Source: Mucilaginibacter phenanthrenivorans
Lineage (GTDB): Bacteria; Bacteroidota; Bacteroidia; Sphingobacteriales; Sphingobacteriaceae
Assembly (NCBI RefSeq): GCF_024721155.1
Contig: NZ_JAHVAP010000003.1
Span: 1 to 64,000, forward strand
Direction: 5' to 3'
DNA length: 64,000 nt
The first letter of the stretch is position 1. Each line of letters starts with the position of its first letter. Under the pieces are notes generated by a model, which was given only the letters and a program-made list of their open reading frames with translations, was not told the origin of the DNA and ran no database searches. Positions 1-7,957 of the stretch are shown here, piece by piece. Both the position numbers and the translations under genes were made by a program.

Positions 1-1751
1 AAATCCTTGTCCTTTACATTATGGTTCTTCAGGATCTGTACATATTCTTTTCGCAGGTATTCATAAAAGGAATTAAAGCAGGCGAAAACTTTGCGGTTGG
101 CCTCCAGGAATTGGAAAAACCCCTGCAATGCATTGGAAAGCGCGACGTACTCACTGCGCATAAAGCTTTCGTTTTCCTGTTTCCAGAGTGTGACCAGCAG
201 TGCCTTCAGGCTTTCCTTCTTTTCCGTATCTAAAGAGTGTCCTGCCGGCAGGTAAAAAGGGTTAAAACGGATAGGATTGCTTTCCTCATAGGTAAAATAA
301 TAACCGCCGACTAGCTCACATAACCCCTTGTAGCTGCCGCCTATATCCACGGTGACACAGTGCGCACCTTGGTCATATAATGTTCTTAAGATATGGTTCA
401 CAGTCATGCTTTTACCGCCTCCCGAGGTGCCGCAGACCAGCATACCCATATTGGAGGTGATCCCGGTTTTCCGGGGTGCGTCGAAAAGATCGATGAAAAC
501 CGGTTTTCCCGTAAGCCGGTCACAGAATCGGATGCCCTCCGCAGGCGGATCACTTCGATAGTTCCCCTCCAGGTTTAAAAAGCAAGCGGCCTGTTCCAAA
601 AAAGTATCGAAGGTGTCGTTTTCCGGAAAATCTGCGGCATTGCCGGGTATGCCTGCCCACCATACCTGTGCGGCACCGTCCGACTCCTGTTTGCAACTCG
701 CGCCGATCTGCGCCATAGCAGAACCTACCTGGTTTTTGATATCCTGTAATTCATCTTTGTTATTCGTCCAGGCTAGTACATTGAAATGGGCTTTTATGGG
801 CAGCCTTTGCTGGCTTATCGCCTCATTCAGAAAATCGTTGGTTGCGTCACGGCTGATTGCGTTTTCCCGGCTATAAGCAGATAGGGATTGCAGCCGGAGC
901 TTTTTGGCCTCGAGGGCCTTCAGGGTTTTCCCGGTATCGCTTATAAAAAGATATTGATTATAGATATGATTGCAATTCAGTAACAGATTCAGCTGCGTGG
1001 TGAATCCTATTGGAAATTTAGTCTTATCCGAACTGTATTTGTCGTAGGTCATCCGGCTGCCGCAAAGCGCCGGCAGATCTTCCGCATCGCCAAGCGAAAA
1101 CAGCTGGGCGTGCTGGTCACCAATCTGGATCCTGTCTTTCAGATGGATATCCTTGATCATCGGACGATCTTTGGCAGATAGCAAAAAACAGTACTGTTCC
1201 AAAATGCCGGGTCTAACTTCGGTTCCGGCCAGTTCATCATTTTTTAGTCGGCTTAATTTGATCAGCCCGCAATCGCCCAGAATCCTTTCGAACTGCCCGA
1301 CTTTTTCCAGGAACTCAGGTAACATCCGTTCATCGGTAGTTTGCTTTGGAGCCACGTTCTTCCGCAGAATACCCGAAAAGGCGCTGCTGGCTTGTTTCCG
1401 GTCGGCTGCCTTTTGCGTGAGCATCAGGTAGCAGGAATGATCAAGGAAAGGGCGGCCAGTGAAATGCCGGTCTGCCGCTGCCGTCAAAAAATTCTCGGGC
1501 AGTCCGGCTGCGCCCTTATAGGAATTACGGATGAATATATCCTGTTTATGTAAGATACTATGCTTGGGTAAAACCCTGATCGCGCGTACCCAGGATTGAT
1601 GATAAACTTCATAGTCCTCCTCTGATAAAGTAAATATCTCCGGTAAGAAAACATGATAAGCTACAGTAAGATCTCCGTGGACCGAAACCATGCAATCATG
1701 TTCAACTTTGTAGATCGGAAAAATTTTTTCCGCGTTACTGAATACTGACAT
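1..1751 (-). CDS. traG: TraG-family conjugation ATPase, N-terminal part (cut by window start)
   Basis: The first 583 codons are visible and the reading frame runs out of the window. The start reads MSVFSNAEKIFPIYKVEHD, as in Bacteroidota TraG (VirB4-like) ATPases, which energise the type IV secretion channel of conjugative transposons. A Walker A motif, GTSGGGKS, lies at about residues 441-448, followed by a conserved stretch ending in VDIGGSYKGL. The rest of the ATPase domain, including Walker B, lies outside the window. The gene begins 2 bases after the traF stop and is the last visible gene of the tra operon. Family identity is confident; full length cannot be judged. Confidence 0.9.
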   Translation of the reverse strand, partial: MSVFSNAEKIFPIYKVEHDCMVSVHGDLTVAYHVFLPEIFTLSEEDYEVYHQSWVRAIRVLPKHSILHKQDIFIRNSYKGAAGLPENFLTAAADRHFTGRPFLDHSCYLMLTQKAADRKQASSAFSGILRKNVAPKQTTDERMLPEFLEKVGQFERILGDCGLIKLSRLKNDELAGTEVRPGILEQYCFLLSAKDRPMIKDIHLKDRIQIGDQHAQLFSLGDAEDLPALCGSRMTYDKYSSDKTKFPIGFTTQLNLLLNCNHIYNQYLFISDTGKTLKALEAKKLRLQSLSAYSRENAISRDATNDFLNEAISQQRLPIKAHFNVLAWTNNKDELQDIKNQVGSAMAQIGASCKQESDGAAQVWWAGIPGNAADFPENDTFDTFLEQAACFLNLEGNYRSDPPAEGIRFCDRLTGKPVFIDLFDAPRKTGITSNMGMLVCGTSGGGKSMTVNHILRTLYDQGAHCVTVDIGGSYKGLCELVGGYYFTYEESNPIRFNPFYLPAGHSLDTEKKESLKALLVTLWKQENESFMRSEYVALSNALQGFFQFLEANRKVFACFNSFYEYLRKEYVQILKNHNVKDKD

Positions 1752-1753
1752 CT

Positions 1754-2068
1754 TTATTTGATTAATCGGGTGAACAATTTGCGTGAACGGAATTTTAGGT
1801 AACCCGGCAGGTAATTTTTCGCACCGCGCTTCATCAAACCGTATTGGCCGTATTTATGGCTGAGTTTGTAGACCTGCATAAACAGGCCCGTGCCCAAGAC
1901 GCTGATGACGAGAACGCAGAGATAGACCGGAAAACCAATGATATAAATGATAGCGAACAGGACGAGCAATCCCACCAATCCACCGGCGAGGAAGCCTATA
2001 TATTGAGCCTTGAGCCCCTTAAACTCTATCGGTTTATTGATGCCTTTATTGATTTGATAAACCGGCAT
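1754..2068 (-). CDS. traF: TraF-like conjugation protein (DUF4133)
   Basis: This 104-residue protein starts MPVYQINKGINKPIEFKGLKAQ, matching the recalled signature of DUF4133/TraF proteins of Bacteroidota conjugative transposons. Two hydrophobic segments at about residues 25-45 and 48-68 form a membrane hairpin, and the tail is basic. It is thought to be an inner-membrane part of the mating channel. Its ATG overlaps the stop of the preceding gene by one base (TAATG), which implies translational coupling, and traG follows directly. Confidence 0.88.
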   Translation of the reverse strand: MPVYQINKGINKPIEFKGLKAQYIGFLAGGLVGLLVLFAIIYIIGFPVYLCVLVISVLGTGLFMQVYKLSHKYGQYGLMKRGAKNYLPGYLKFRSRKLFTRLIK

Positions 2069-2481
2069 TACTTGACCCCCCTTCCATTTTTTCGTGTTCT
2101 GGTATTTTGCTGCAAACCGATTAACTGTTCCGACAAAGTCTTTTCACGGTTTTCCTTCGGAATGAAGGTTCCATCAGCCAGGTTATAGTGGCGGGCCAAG
2201 CCGATCGGGTCCAGTTCGATGATCGGTGGAACAGTAACTATTTCGACGTTTTCGGGACGTTCGCCGGCTTTTATATTACCGTCGTAAATGTTCTTTTTCT
2301 CTTTATCGAAAGGAATAACCGTAGAATCATCTTCCCAAAAATCCTTCATAGATATTATGTTCCAGGGAGCTGCTGTTTCCCGGAACTCGTAAATACGTGC
2401 ATCCACAGTGAACAGTGTACCGCCGATTACATATTCAGGCAGCTTGCGCGCCATGCTTTTTGATGTTTTGTGATCCGCCAT
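2068..2481 (-). CDS. Conserved tra-operon protein of unknown function
   Basis: This 137-residue soluble protein has no signal peptide or membrane segment. It has a run of short beta-prone stretches (PEYVIGGTLFTVDARIYEF) followed by a charged C-terminus. I do not recognise a named domain. Its place between traE and traF, with a 10-base gap on one side and a one-base overlap on the other, makes it part of the conjugation operon. Proteins of this size in this slot are known in Sphingobacteriaceae elements. A role as a small accessory subunit is inference from position only. Confidence 0.75.
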   Translation of the reverse strand: MADHKTSKSMARKLPEYVIGGTLFTVDARIYEFRETAAPWNIISMKDFWEDDSTVIPFDKEKKNIYDGNIKAGERPENVEIVTVPPIIELDPIGLARHYNLADGTFIPKENREKTLSEQLIGLQQNTRTRKNGRGVK

Positions 2482-2491
2482 GATTTAATTT

Positions 2492-2833
2492 TTATACTCC
2501 AAAAAATGATTTTAAGACAGTGGCAACGACCACCAGGAAAATGCAGCTGCCAAACCAGCTGGATGCGACCTTACCGGTATCATGTTCGCCATCGTTCCAT
2601 TTCTTAAATACTTTGATAGCACCAACCAGTCCCACAATTGCCCCGATGGCATACATCAGGTTCGTCCCGGTATCGAAATAACTCTTTACCTGTGAGGTTG
2701 CCTGGTTGATCCCGGCATTGCCATCCTGTGCCCGTACGGACTGTAGGTTCCAGATCAGCAAACTGATTACCGCTGAGATCCACTTTGCCTGTTTTGTCCA
2801 AAGTGTTTTGAATTTTAATAAGTTCGTTTTCAT
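2492..2833 (-). CDS. traE: TraE-like conjugation protein (DUF4134)
   Basis: This 113-residue protein has an N-terminal signal-like segment at about residues 17-35 ending in RAQ. It continues with GINQATSQVKSYFDTGTNLMYAIGAIVGLVGAIKVFKKWNDG, typical of the DUF4134/TraE family, and a last hydrophobic segment at about 92-109. The family resembles small pilin-like or channel proteins of type IV secretion (VirB2-like by size and topology). It sits 7 bases after the preceding membrane protein in the same operon. Confidence 0.88.
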   Translation of the reverse strand: MKTNLLKFKTLWTKQAKWISAVISLLIWNLQSVRAQDGNAGINQATSQVKSYFDTGTNLMYAIGAIVGLVGAIKVFKKWNDGEHDTGKVASSWFGSCIFLVVVATVLKSFFGV

Positions 2834-2840
2834 ATCCGAT

Positions 2841-3485
2841 TTATTTATTGTTGTCGTTATTCCAATAAGATTGCAGTTCGGTTAAAGTCAGGGGAAAAGG
2901 AAACTCAGCAGCGCCTTCGTTGATCAGGTACTCGTTGATCTGGTTTTCATAAACAGATCCCGTCAGCGAAGTGTATTTTTGGACGATCAGCCGAAAAAGC
3001 ATTTCAAAATTCTCCTTCGATTCGCTGGATTCATTGATGACACGGATCAACGTTTTAACCTCGGAGATCATTTCTGAAAAATCACCAAGCAGGTGGGTAT
3101 CAGTTGAAATGCTGCCAATAGTTGCTGAGGGATGAGGAATTACAGACGACTCATTTTCATCCGCCGGGCCAAAAGATAATTCTTCCTGCGCAACGAAATC
3201 TATACCTTCCGGTTTTATTGTTCCTGTTACCGGGTAATCCGTTAGCTGGAAATCTCCTCCGGCAAATTGCCTTACTGCGGGCTTTTTTCCTGTCAGGCGG
3301 TAGATCGCTGCCTGAAGTTCCGATCTGTAAAAGGTCAGGCCCACATATCCATAGTAGGCAATCGCTATAAAAATTACTGCTGACCCATAAGTGAACCATG
3401 AAATTGAATGAAGCATAATCTTTAATTTATCCGCCTGCTTAATTACTGACGGCGACAGGACAAAATTCCGAAGATGGGTTTTCAA
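2841..3485 (-). CDS. Conjugation-operon membrane protein, unrecognised family
   Basis: This 214-residue protein has one clear transmembrane segment near residues 27-52 and a long acidic, probably soluble C-terminal region. No catalytic motif is visible. It is the first gene of the tra operon as seen here, 7 bases before traE, with a terminator and a small hairpin just upstream. Elements of this group often carry a similar gene upstream of traE, but I cannot assign a tra letter. A structural or anchoring role is inferred from position. Confidence 0.7.
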   Translation of the reverse strand: MKTHLRNFVLSPSVIKQADKLKIMLHSISWFTYGSAVIFIAIAYYGYVGLTFYRSELQAAIYRLTGKKPAVRQFAGGDFQLTDYPVTGTIKPEGIDFVAQEELSFGPADENESSVIPHPSATIGSISTDTHLLGDFSEMISEVKTLIRVINESSESKENFEMLFRLIVQKYTSLTGSVYENQINEYLINEGAAEFPFPLTLTELQSYWNNDNNK

Positions 3486-3490
3486 TCTTA

Positions 3491-3511
3491 TCCGAGTTTG
3501 TCCGACTCGGA
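3491..3511. promoter_or_regulatory. 7-bp hairpin just upstream of tra operon start
   Basis: A perfect inverted repeat (TCCGAGT, 7-base loop, ACTCGGA) ends about six bases before the ATG at 3485. It could mask the start region in the mRNA or be an operator. The structure is seen directly; the role is inferred. Confidence 0.35.
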
Positions 3512-3537
3512 CAGCAACTTTTTTTATAAAAATGAAA

Positions 3538-3558
3538 AAAGCGGCGTTTAGCCGCTTT
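3538..3558 (-). terminator. Rho-independent terminator after rteC
   Basis: An 8-bp perfect stem (AAAGCGGC / GCCGCTTT) with a 5-base loop is followed on the minus strand by T-rich sequence. It lies 12 bases beyond the rteC stop and separates rteC from the tra operon. Confidence 0.85.
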
Positions 3559-3569
3559 AAACAAAGTTT

Positions 3570-4493
3570 CTACCTGAGCTTTTTTTGAATCCGGAGTAAA
3601 AAGGCGCTTTTCATTTCGTCAATATAAACCGTCGGACTGGGGCGGCCGCAAAGCCAGTCGTAGGTATCATAGAAATTCCCAAGGGAAATATTAAAGGACT
3701 TTTCAATGAATTTGACGATGCTTTTCAGGTTTTTTTTGCCGAAATCGTAGGTATCATAGAAATTCCCAAGGGAAATATTAAAGGACTTTTCAATGAATTT
3801 GACGATGCTTTTCAGGTTTTTTTTGCCGAACGCTTCTGTAGCATGCCAGCAATAGATCAGCTCGATCAGGGCGCATTTGGTTTGTTTCCAGTCAAAATCC
3901 CGGAACTCAGAATCAATTTGTATAATGGCGTCTTTCTGACTGATCCTCTGAATAGCCTGTTCCAGATGTTCCTGCATCAGTTCGCTGGCTAATACCTGGG
4001 CAAGTTTATGATCATGCGTGGTACTAAAGGTTGGATCAAAGTCAATGACACATTGATCCGGGTCAAGATGTACATCGTAGTTGCCCCGGACAAAATAGTA
4101 TTCATCAAGGTAGGTCGCCTGGGTACGTACATACTGGTAAAAGGAGAGATTACTTTCAAAAAAATGATAAAGGATCTTAATTTCATTGGCGAAATAATCC
4201 GATACCACTTTGCCGTCACCAATAGGCTTCCTGATCTCCATATTCAGCAGCGATTGGTAAAAAATGAGTTGTGACTTGAATTTTGGTTTGATGTGCTTAA
4301 AAAAAACAATTTCTTCAGCTGGTGTGCCAGGGTCATTAAGCTTGCAATAGTCTTTTAATTTCCGGAGGTATTTCAAGCAGGCGTGTATGGATTTTTCCAG
4401 CCTTTTTATTACCTGATCTTCTTCGAGCGTGAGTGCGTTGAGATCTTTGTTAAGGTCCGCATATAGCCGGTCGCTAAATTTAGTTATCATCAT
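3570..4493 (-). CDS. rteC: RteC-like regulatory protein with internal duplication
   Basis: The helical, charged sequence and the C-terminal pattern (ALIELIYCWHATEAFGKKNLKSIVKFIEKSFNISLGNFY...) match the RteC family, known in CTnDOT-type elements as an activator of excision and transfer. I place the start at 4493 (MMITKFSDRLYADLN) because the upstream extension to 4568 is basic and unlike the family. The 29-residue block FGKKNLK...NFYDTYD occurs twice in perfect tandem at the C-terminus, from an 87-bp DNA duplication at 3658-3831. The duplication sits in the conserved domain, so function may be altered. The family call is good; activity is uncertain. Confidence 0.8.
   Translation of the reverse strand: MMITKFSDRLYADLNKDLNALTLEEDQVIKRLEKSIHACLKYLRKLKDYCKLNDPGTPAEEIVFFKHIKPKFKSQLIFYQSLLNMEIRKPIGDGKVVSDYFANEIKILYHFFESNLSFYQYVRTQATYLDEYYFVRGNYDVHLDPDQCVIDFDPTFSTTHDHKLAQVLASELMQEHLEQAIQRISQKDAIIQIDSEFRDFDWKQTKCALIELIYCWHATEAFGKKNLKSIVKFIEKSFNISLGNFYDTYDFGKKNLKSIVKFIEKSFNISLGNFYDTYDWLCGRPSPTVYIDEMKSAFLLRIQKKLR
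3658..3831. repeat. 87-bp in-frame tandem duplication inside rteC
   Basis: Bases 3658-3743 are repeated exactly at 3745-3830, a period of 87 bases. The copies encode the same 29 residues, and the only difference is a silent GAC/GAT at the junction Asp codon. The near-perfect identity points to a recent slippage or recombination event. An assembly error is the alternative. Confidence 0.9.
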
Positions 4494-4597
4494 GTTACCT
4501 TTTTGATAAATGGCTTTGCCACCAGTTAGCAGAAACCGGTGTCGCAAACAAAGCCTTAATTGTATCAATTTTTCATAGCAGTCCTTTCGGTTTTAGT

Positions 4598-5764
4598 TCA
4601 GGGAAAATAGGTTTTATTGAGATAGTTGATCATCTTTTGCAGGTAATCTCTTACGATTGCTGCCGTGGCCTGATCGAGACTGTAAAAGGCCTTTCTAAAG
4701 CTTTCACGTGAAATATGGATTTGTTTTTTGGTGGTAAAGTATTGAGTAAAGAACCTGGTGATCTTCGAGACATTCGTATCCGGGAAACATCCTGCCTTTG
4801 AAAAGATGCGGATAAACAAGGCAAATTGTGGTACGGAAAGATTAAGCGGAAGCTGGATCGGAATATTGGATTTCTTGATTGCCCGGATAGTTTTATCCTG
4901 GTTCCCGCTTTTTTCATAGAGCCAGGGCAGCAATACGAGATCGGCAGAAGGAAGTTCCGGTTCAAATGCTTTTTCAGGGTCCACAAATATCCCTGTGAAC
5001 ATTTTAATTTGCTGACTGATAAAAATTGTCTGTTCCCGTTTACCGGATATTTTATTGAATTGAAACAGGATATGCTCACGATACCAGTTTAAAAACCACT
5101 GCGTGTTCAGGTTTTGCCGGTAAAGTGCCTGGGCTAAACTATTCGTTGTTATTCCATGAACCGTATACATAAGCTGATGTACCATTCGAAGCAGGTTCAG
5201 TGTATGTTCCGTTTGCCGGTATGATATCCCGGATTGTAAAGCGTCATCGGTCTTTTCCTGTACGGAAATACCAATCACTTCTACCAGTGGGATTGCTATC
5301 TCTTTTCCTGAATAGGAGATCAATTCCTTCCTGAATGCGTCTATTTGGGCGCACTGCCGGCGGCAGGAATGGTTAGTTATTTTGTAATCCAGATCGAAAT
5401 AATGGTAGCATTGATGGCGGAGGAAATTCAAGAGCTGCTCAAGCTCGCTTAAAATTTGCTCAAAAGGATCTGGGCCGGTTGCGTTTTTCGAATGAGCACC
5501 ACCAACAGGTATGATTCGGCTGATCTGATTAGATAGCTGAGTGATACCGGCCTGGTGGAATTGAACATACCTTGTGATTACCTGTTCTTTCGCGGAGCTG
5601 AAAAGCTCTTGCACCCATTTTTCCTTTATTTCCGCACATAACGTTTGGACGGACTTTACCTGATCTGGCAACCTTTCAAAGTTGTCAGGTTCATTAGCGG
5701 TCCTGTTATTCTTCAGGACTTCTCCAATGAGGTTTTCAAGCCGGTATAATGCTGATTTAAGCAA
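4598..5764 (-). CDS. Conserved element-associated protein, possibly RteC-related
   Basis: This 388-residue, mostly helical protein has no signal peptide or membrane span. It has a cluster of Cys and His residues at about 137-160 (RHQCYHYFD...NHSCRRQCAQ) of unknown meaning. The last ~90 residues (FALFIRIFSKAGCF...KITRFFTQYFTTKKQIHISRESF) follow the same order of elements as the RteC C-terminus encoded next door: an ALF/ALI helix, a KxxxF(F/I) helix, then a basic IS/NIS turn. I do not recognise a named family. It lies 105 bases upstream of rteC on the same strand, so a joint regulatory role is plausible but not shown. Confidence 0.65.
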   Translation of the reverse strand: MLKSALYRLENLIGEVLKNNRTANEPDNFERLPDQVKSVQTLCAEIKEKWVQELFSSAKEQVITRYVQFHQAGITQLSNQISRIIPVGGAHSKNATGPDPFEQILSELEQLLNFLRHQCYHYFDLDYKITNHSCRRQCAQIDAFRKELISYSGKEIAIPLVEVIGISVQEKTDDALQSGISYRQTEHTLNLLRMVHQLMYTVHGITTNSLAQALYRQNLNTQWFLNWYREHILFQFNKISGKREQTIFISQQIKMFTGIFVDPEKAFEPELPSADLVLLPWLYEKSGNQDKTIRAIKKSNIPIQLPLNLSVPQFALFIRIFSKAGCFPDTNVSKITRFFTQYFTTKKQIHISRESFRKAFYSLDQATAAIVRDYLQKMINYLNKTYFP

Positions 5765-5858
5765 AATGCAAACAAGTTGATTAACATTTAGTTAATATAA
5801 AATTGTGTGTTTAAGTAGGCAACTGGGCGCTTTTGCACGATAATGTTAACAAATATTT

Positions 5859-6041
5859 CTATGCAGTTAACTTTTGAGGTGCTAAATGGGTAGCAGTTGT
5901 AAGCACTGTTATCGTAGTGTTGGTTGGATCTGTGCCCGTCGGCGGGTCAGTTTCTCCAAAGTAATTTTGTGAGTTCGCTGAATTAAAATGACAAATGGTG
6001 TCTATATTTTTATTCAGTTTTTTTGATTTTGATGTTTTCAT
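5859..6041 (-). CDS. Putative lanthipeptide-type precursor peptide, Thr-rich, Cys-free core
   Basis: This is a 60-residue peptide. The leader is basic (MKTSKSKKLNKNIDTICHFN) and resembles the KKLxLNKxTI leaders of Bacteroidota class I lanthipeptides. The C-terminal 31 residues after YFGE hold eleven Thr, no Ser and no Cys (TDPPTGTDPTNTTITVLTTA...); the only Cys is in the leader. I chose the ATG at 6041 over 6083 because a -7 element (TAGTTTTG, 6064-6057) lies between them. It is divergent from a LytS kinase and 1.9 kb from a LanB dehydratase. It could be a substrate of that enzyme, a signal peptide, or an unmodified secreted peptide. The gene is likely; the RiPP role is inferred. Confidence 0.6.
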   Translation of the reverse strand: MKTSKSKKLNKNIDTICHFNSANSQNYFGETDPPTGTDPTNTTITVLTTATHLAPQKLTA

Positions 6042-6056
6042 AGCTTCTTTTTTTCT

Positions 6057-6064
6057 CAAAACTA
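6057..6064 (-). promoter_or_regulatory. -7 promoter element of the precursor gene
   Basis: TAGTTTTG on the minus strand fits the Bacteroidota -7 consensus TAnnTTTG and lies 16 bases before the chosen ATG. No good -33 TTTG is seen at the usual distance, so the site is provisional. Confidence 0.45.
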
Positions 6065-6137
6065 TTTCGGTATGAAAACTCAATGAACTTTGTTACGCGG
6101 AGACCGATTTGCTCAATGTATAAAGGTGTTGGTGATA

Positions 6138-6145
6138 TAATTTTG
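6138..6145 (+). promoter_or_regulatory. -7 promoter element of the LytS/LytTR pair
   Basis: TAATTTTG fits TAnnTTTG and lies 20 bases before the TTG start at 6165, so the mRNA leader would be very short. A second copy of the same octamer at 6160-6167 overlaps the start codon. Confidence 0.45.
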
Positions 6146-6164
6146 ACATTTACAACGCATAATT

Positions 6165-7220
6165 TTGAAAATAAGATCCGTCATTTTAAGACATGTATTG
6201 GTTTGGATATTATTTATAACCTACGAGGTTTGCTATGTGAAATTCGCTGCTGGGGTGACGTCAAGTGTCTCTCATTTTCTCATGTTTTATGTTTTAAACA
6301 TTGGTCTTTTCTATTTTAATGCTAACGTTATTCTTGATTTTGCATTCTTTAAAACCACAAAGCCCTATTTAATTTCAGTATCTCTTATCTTATTAGAACT
6401 TGTGGGATACCTCGTTTTTAAATTTGCATTAGATTATAGTATAGCTCCTTCAACTGAATCGCTGCTGGTTCAGTTGAGAAAAGATGAAAGTTATATAATG
6501 ATCAATGCCTGGAGAGGTATATATTTTATTGGTTTTAGTATTGCCTATTGGTCTATGCGTTACATGATTTTTTTTAAAGAACGAAATCATCAAATGGAAA
6601 CCGAGCAATTGAAATCCGTAGCCGATAAGCTTGAATTGGAAAATAAGTATTTCTCTGTTGAAAACGCGTACCTGCAGAATCAAATCAGTCCGCATCTGTT
6701 ATTCAATTCCCTAAATTTTATTTACAACAAAGTATATAAAGAATCAGCTGAAGCCGGAGACAGTGTATCACGGCTTTCGGATCTGATGCGTTATTCGCTG
6801 GTCAGCGCCGATGATTCCCGGACTGTCCCTTTAAGCCAGGAAGTAGCGCAAATGGAAAACCTCGTTGAGCTTTGCCGCATGCGATTCCGTGAGCAATTCT
6901 ATTTGCGTATCAAAAAACAGGGAAAGCTTGCTTCCGTACAGATCATCCCCTTGACTTTGATCACGCTGGTGGAAAATATGATGAAGCATGGTGACATGGG
7001 TGATAAAAAACAACCCGCCAGGATATTGCTGGAAGTTAAGGAAGACCGGCTAAGCTTTTCGATCTGCAATAAGAAAAGGAACACCAACCTTTATCCGAAG
7101 AGCGGCCTTGGGCTTAAAAATATTGAAAAAAGGCTGAGCAATTATTACCAGGAGCGGTATCAGTTGCTCATGCGCGAGGATGAGGAACTATTTACTGTTA
7201 ACCTAACTATTGATCTATGA
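6165..7220 (+). CDS. LytS/YpdA-type sensor histidine kinase
   Basis: This is a 351-residue membrane kinase. Four hydrophobic segments occur at about residues 8-24, 35-52, 68-90 and 115-137, followed by a coiled linker. The His_kinase (PF06580) motif QISPHLLFNSLN has His177 as the likely phospho-acceptor, with ATP-binding motifs LVENMMKHG at 269-277 and SGLGLKNI at 313-320. The start is TTG: an in-frame stop sits seven codons upstream and no ATG precedes the first membrane helix. Its stop overlaps the next ATG by four bases, so it pairs with the LytTR regulator. It is transcribed away from the precursor peptide, which makes sensing that peptide or its export state a reasonable hypothesis. Confidence 0.88.
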   Translation: MKIRSVILRHVLVWILFITYEVCYVKFAAGVTSSVSHFLMFYVLNIGLFYFNANVILDFAFFKTTKPYLISVSLILLELVGYLVFKFALDYSIAPSTESLLVQLRKDESYIMINAWRGIYFIGFSIAYWSMRYMIFFKERNHQMETEQLKSVADKLELENKYFSVENAYLQNQISPHLLFNSLNFIYNKVYKESAEAGDSVSRLSDLMRYSLVSADDSRTVPLSQEVAQMENLVELCRMRFREQFYLRIKKQGKLASVQIIPLTLITLVENMMKHGDMGDKKQPARILLEVKEDRLSFSICNKKRNTNLYPKSGLGLKNIEKRLSNYYQERYQLLMREDEELFTVNLTIDL

Positions 7221-7957
7221 ATACAATCAGCTGCTATGTGGTAGACGATGAGGACGGGGCGATCGCACTGCTCCGCGAATACATTGAAAGAACGCCCGGG
7301 TTGGAATTGATCGGGTCTTCACTGGATCCGGTCGCGGCACTGGACGACTTAACCGGTCCCAATGCTCCGGATATCACTTTCCTGGATGTGGACATGCGTT
7401 TGCTTTCAGGTATGGACCTGGCCGGAATGGTCAACTTATATACGACCGTGGTTTTTACGACGGCGTTTTCAAAATACGCTTTGGAAGCGTTTGAAAAAGA
7501 GGCTTTCGACTTTTTATTAAAACCAATCACTTACGAGCGGTTTGCCAAGTGCATCCTGCATGCCAAGCGTAAAAAGAAACTGATGGCAAAAAATGATTAT
7601 CCGATACGGGAGGATTTTTTCAATATTAAAAGTGAGGTGAAAGGCAGGATGGTCAAGATCAAATTTGACGAAGTGATCTATATCGAAGGCGCTATCAATT
7701 ATATTCAAATCCATACGACCGAAGGCAAGCATATGACCTACTTGACCATGAAGGATATCGAAGGTTATTTGCCCAAACCATTATTTGCACGGATCCATCG
7801 TTCGTTTTTGATCAACGTTAATCATGTTAAAGTAATTGAACGCAGCCAGGTTCGAATGGAGAACGGCGATGCCCTCATCATGGGTGATTATTACAAACAG
7901 CGGTTTCTTGATCTGATGGATGAGCATCTGATCAAGACAGAACGTAAACAGGCTTAA
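7217..7957 (+). CDS. LytTR response regulator
   Basis: This 246-residue protein has an N-terminal receiver domain with the acidic pair at residues 10-11, phospho-acceptor Asp57 (FLDVD) and Lys102 (LLKPI). A LytTR DNA-binding domain follows from about residue 140 (VIYIEGAINYIQIHTTEGK ... FARIHRSFLINVNHV). It is translationally coupled to the LytS kinase. The 3' end overlaps the 3' end of the convergent lanB-like gene by four bases, which ties the regulator physically to the modification gene. LytTR proteins bind paired direct repeats; I could not pick these out in the 123-bp divergent region. Confidence 0.9.
   Translation: MNTISCYVVDDEDGAIALLREYIERTPGLELIGSSLDPVAALDDLTGPNAPDITFLDVDMRLLSGMDLAGMVNLYTTVVFTTAFSKYALEAFEKEAFDFLLKPITYERFAKCILHAKRKKKLMAKNDYPIREDFFNIKSEVKGRMVKIKFDEVIYIEGAINYIQIHTTEGKHMTYLTMKDIEGYLPKPLFARIHRSFLINVNHVKVIERSQVRMENGDALIMGDYYKQRFLDLMDEHLIKTERKQA

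Noticed and set aside
6083..6319. 78-codon plus-strand frame overlapping the LytS kinase start
   Set aside because: The kinase frame from 6165 has the membrane helices expected of LytS; this frame ends inside it and shows no family features.
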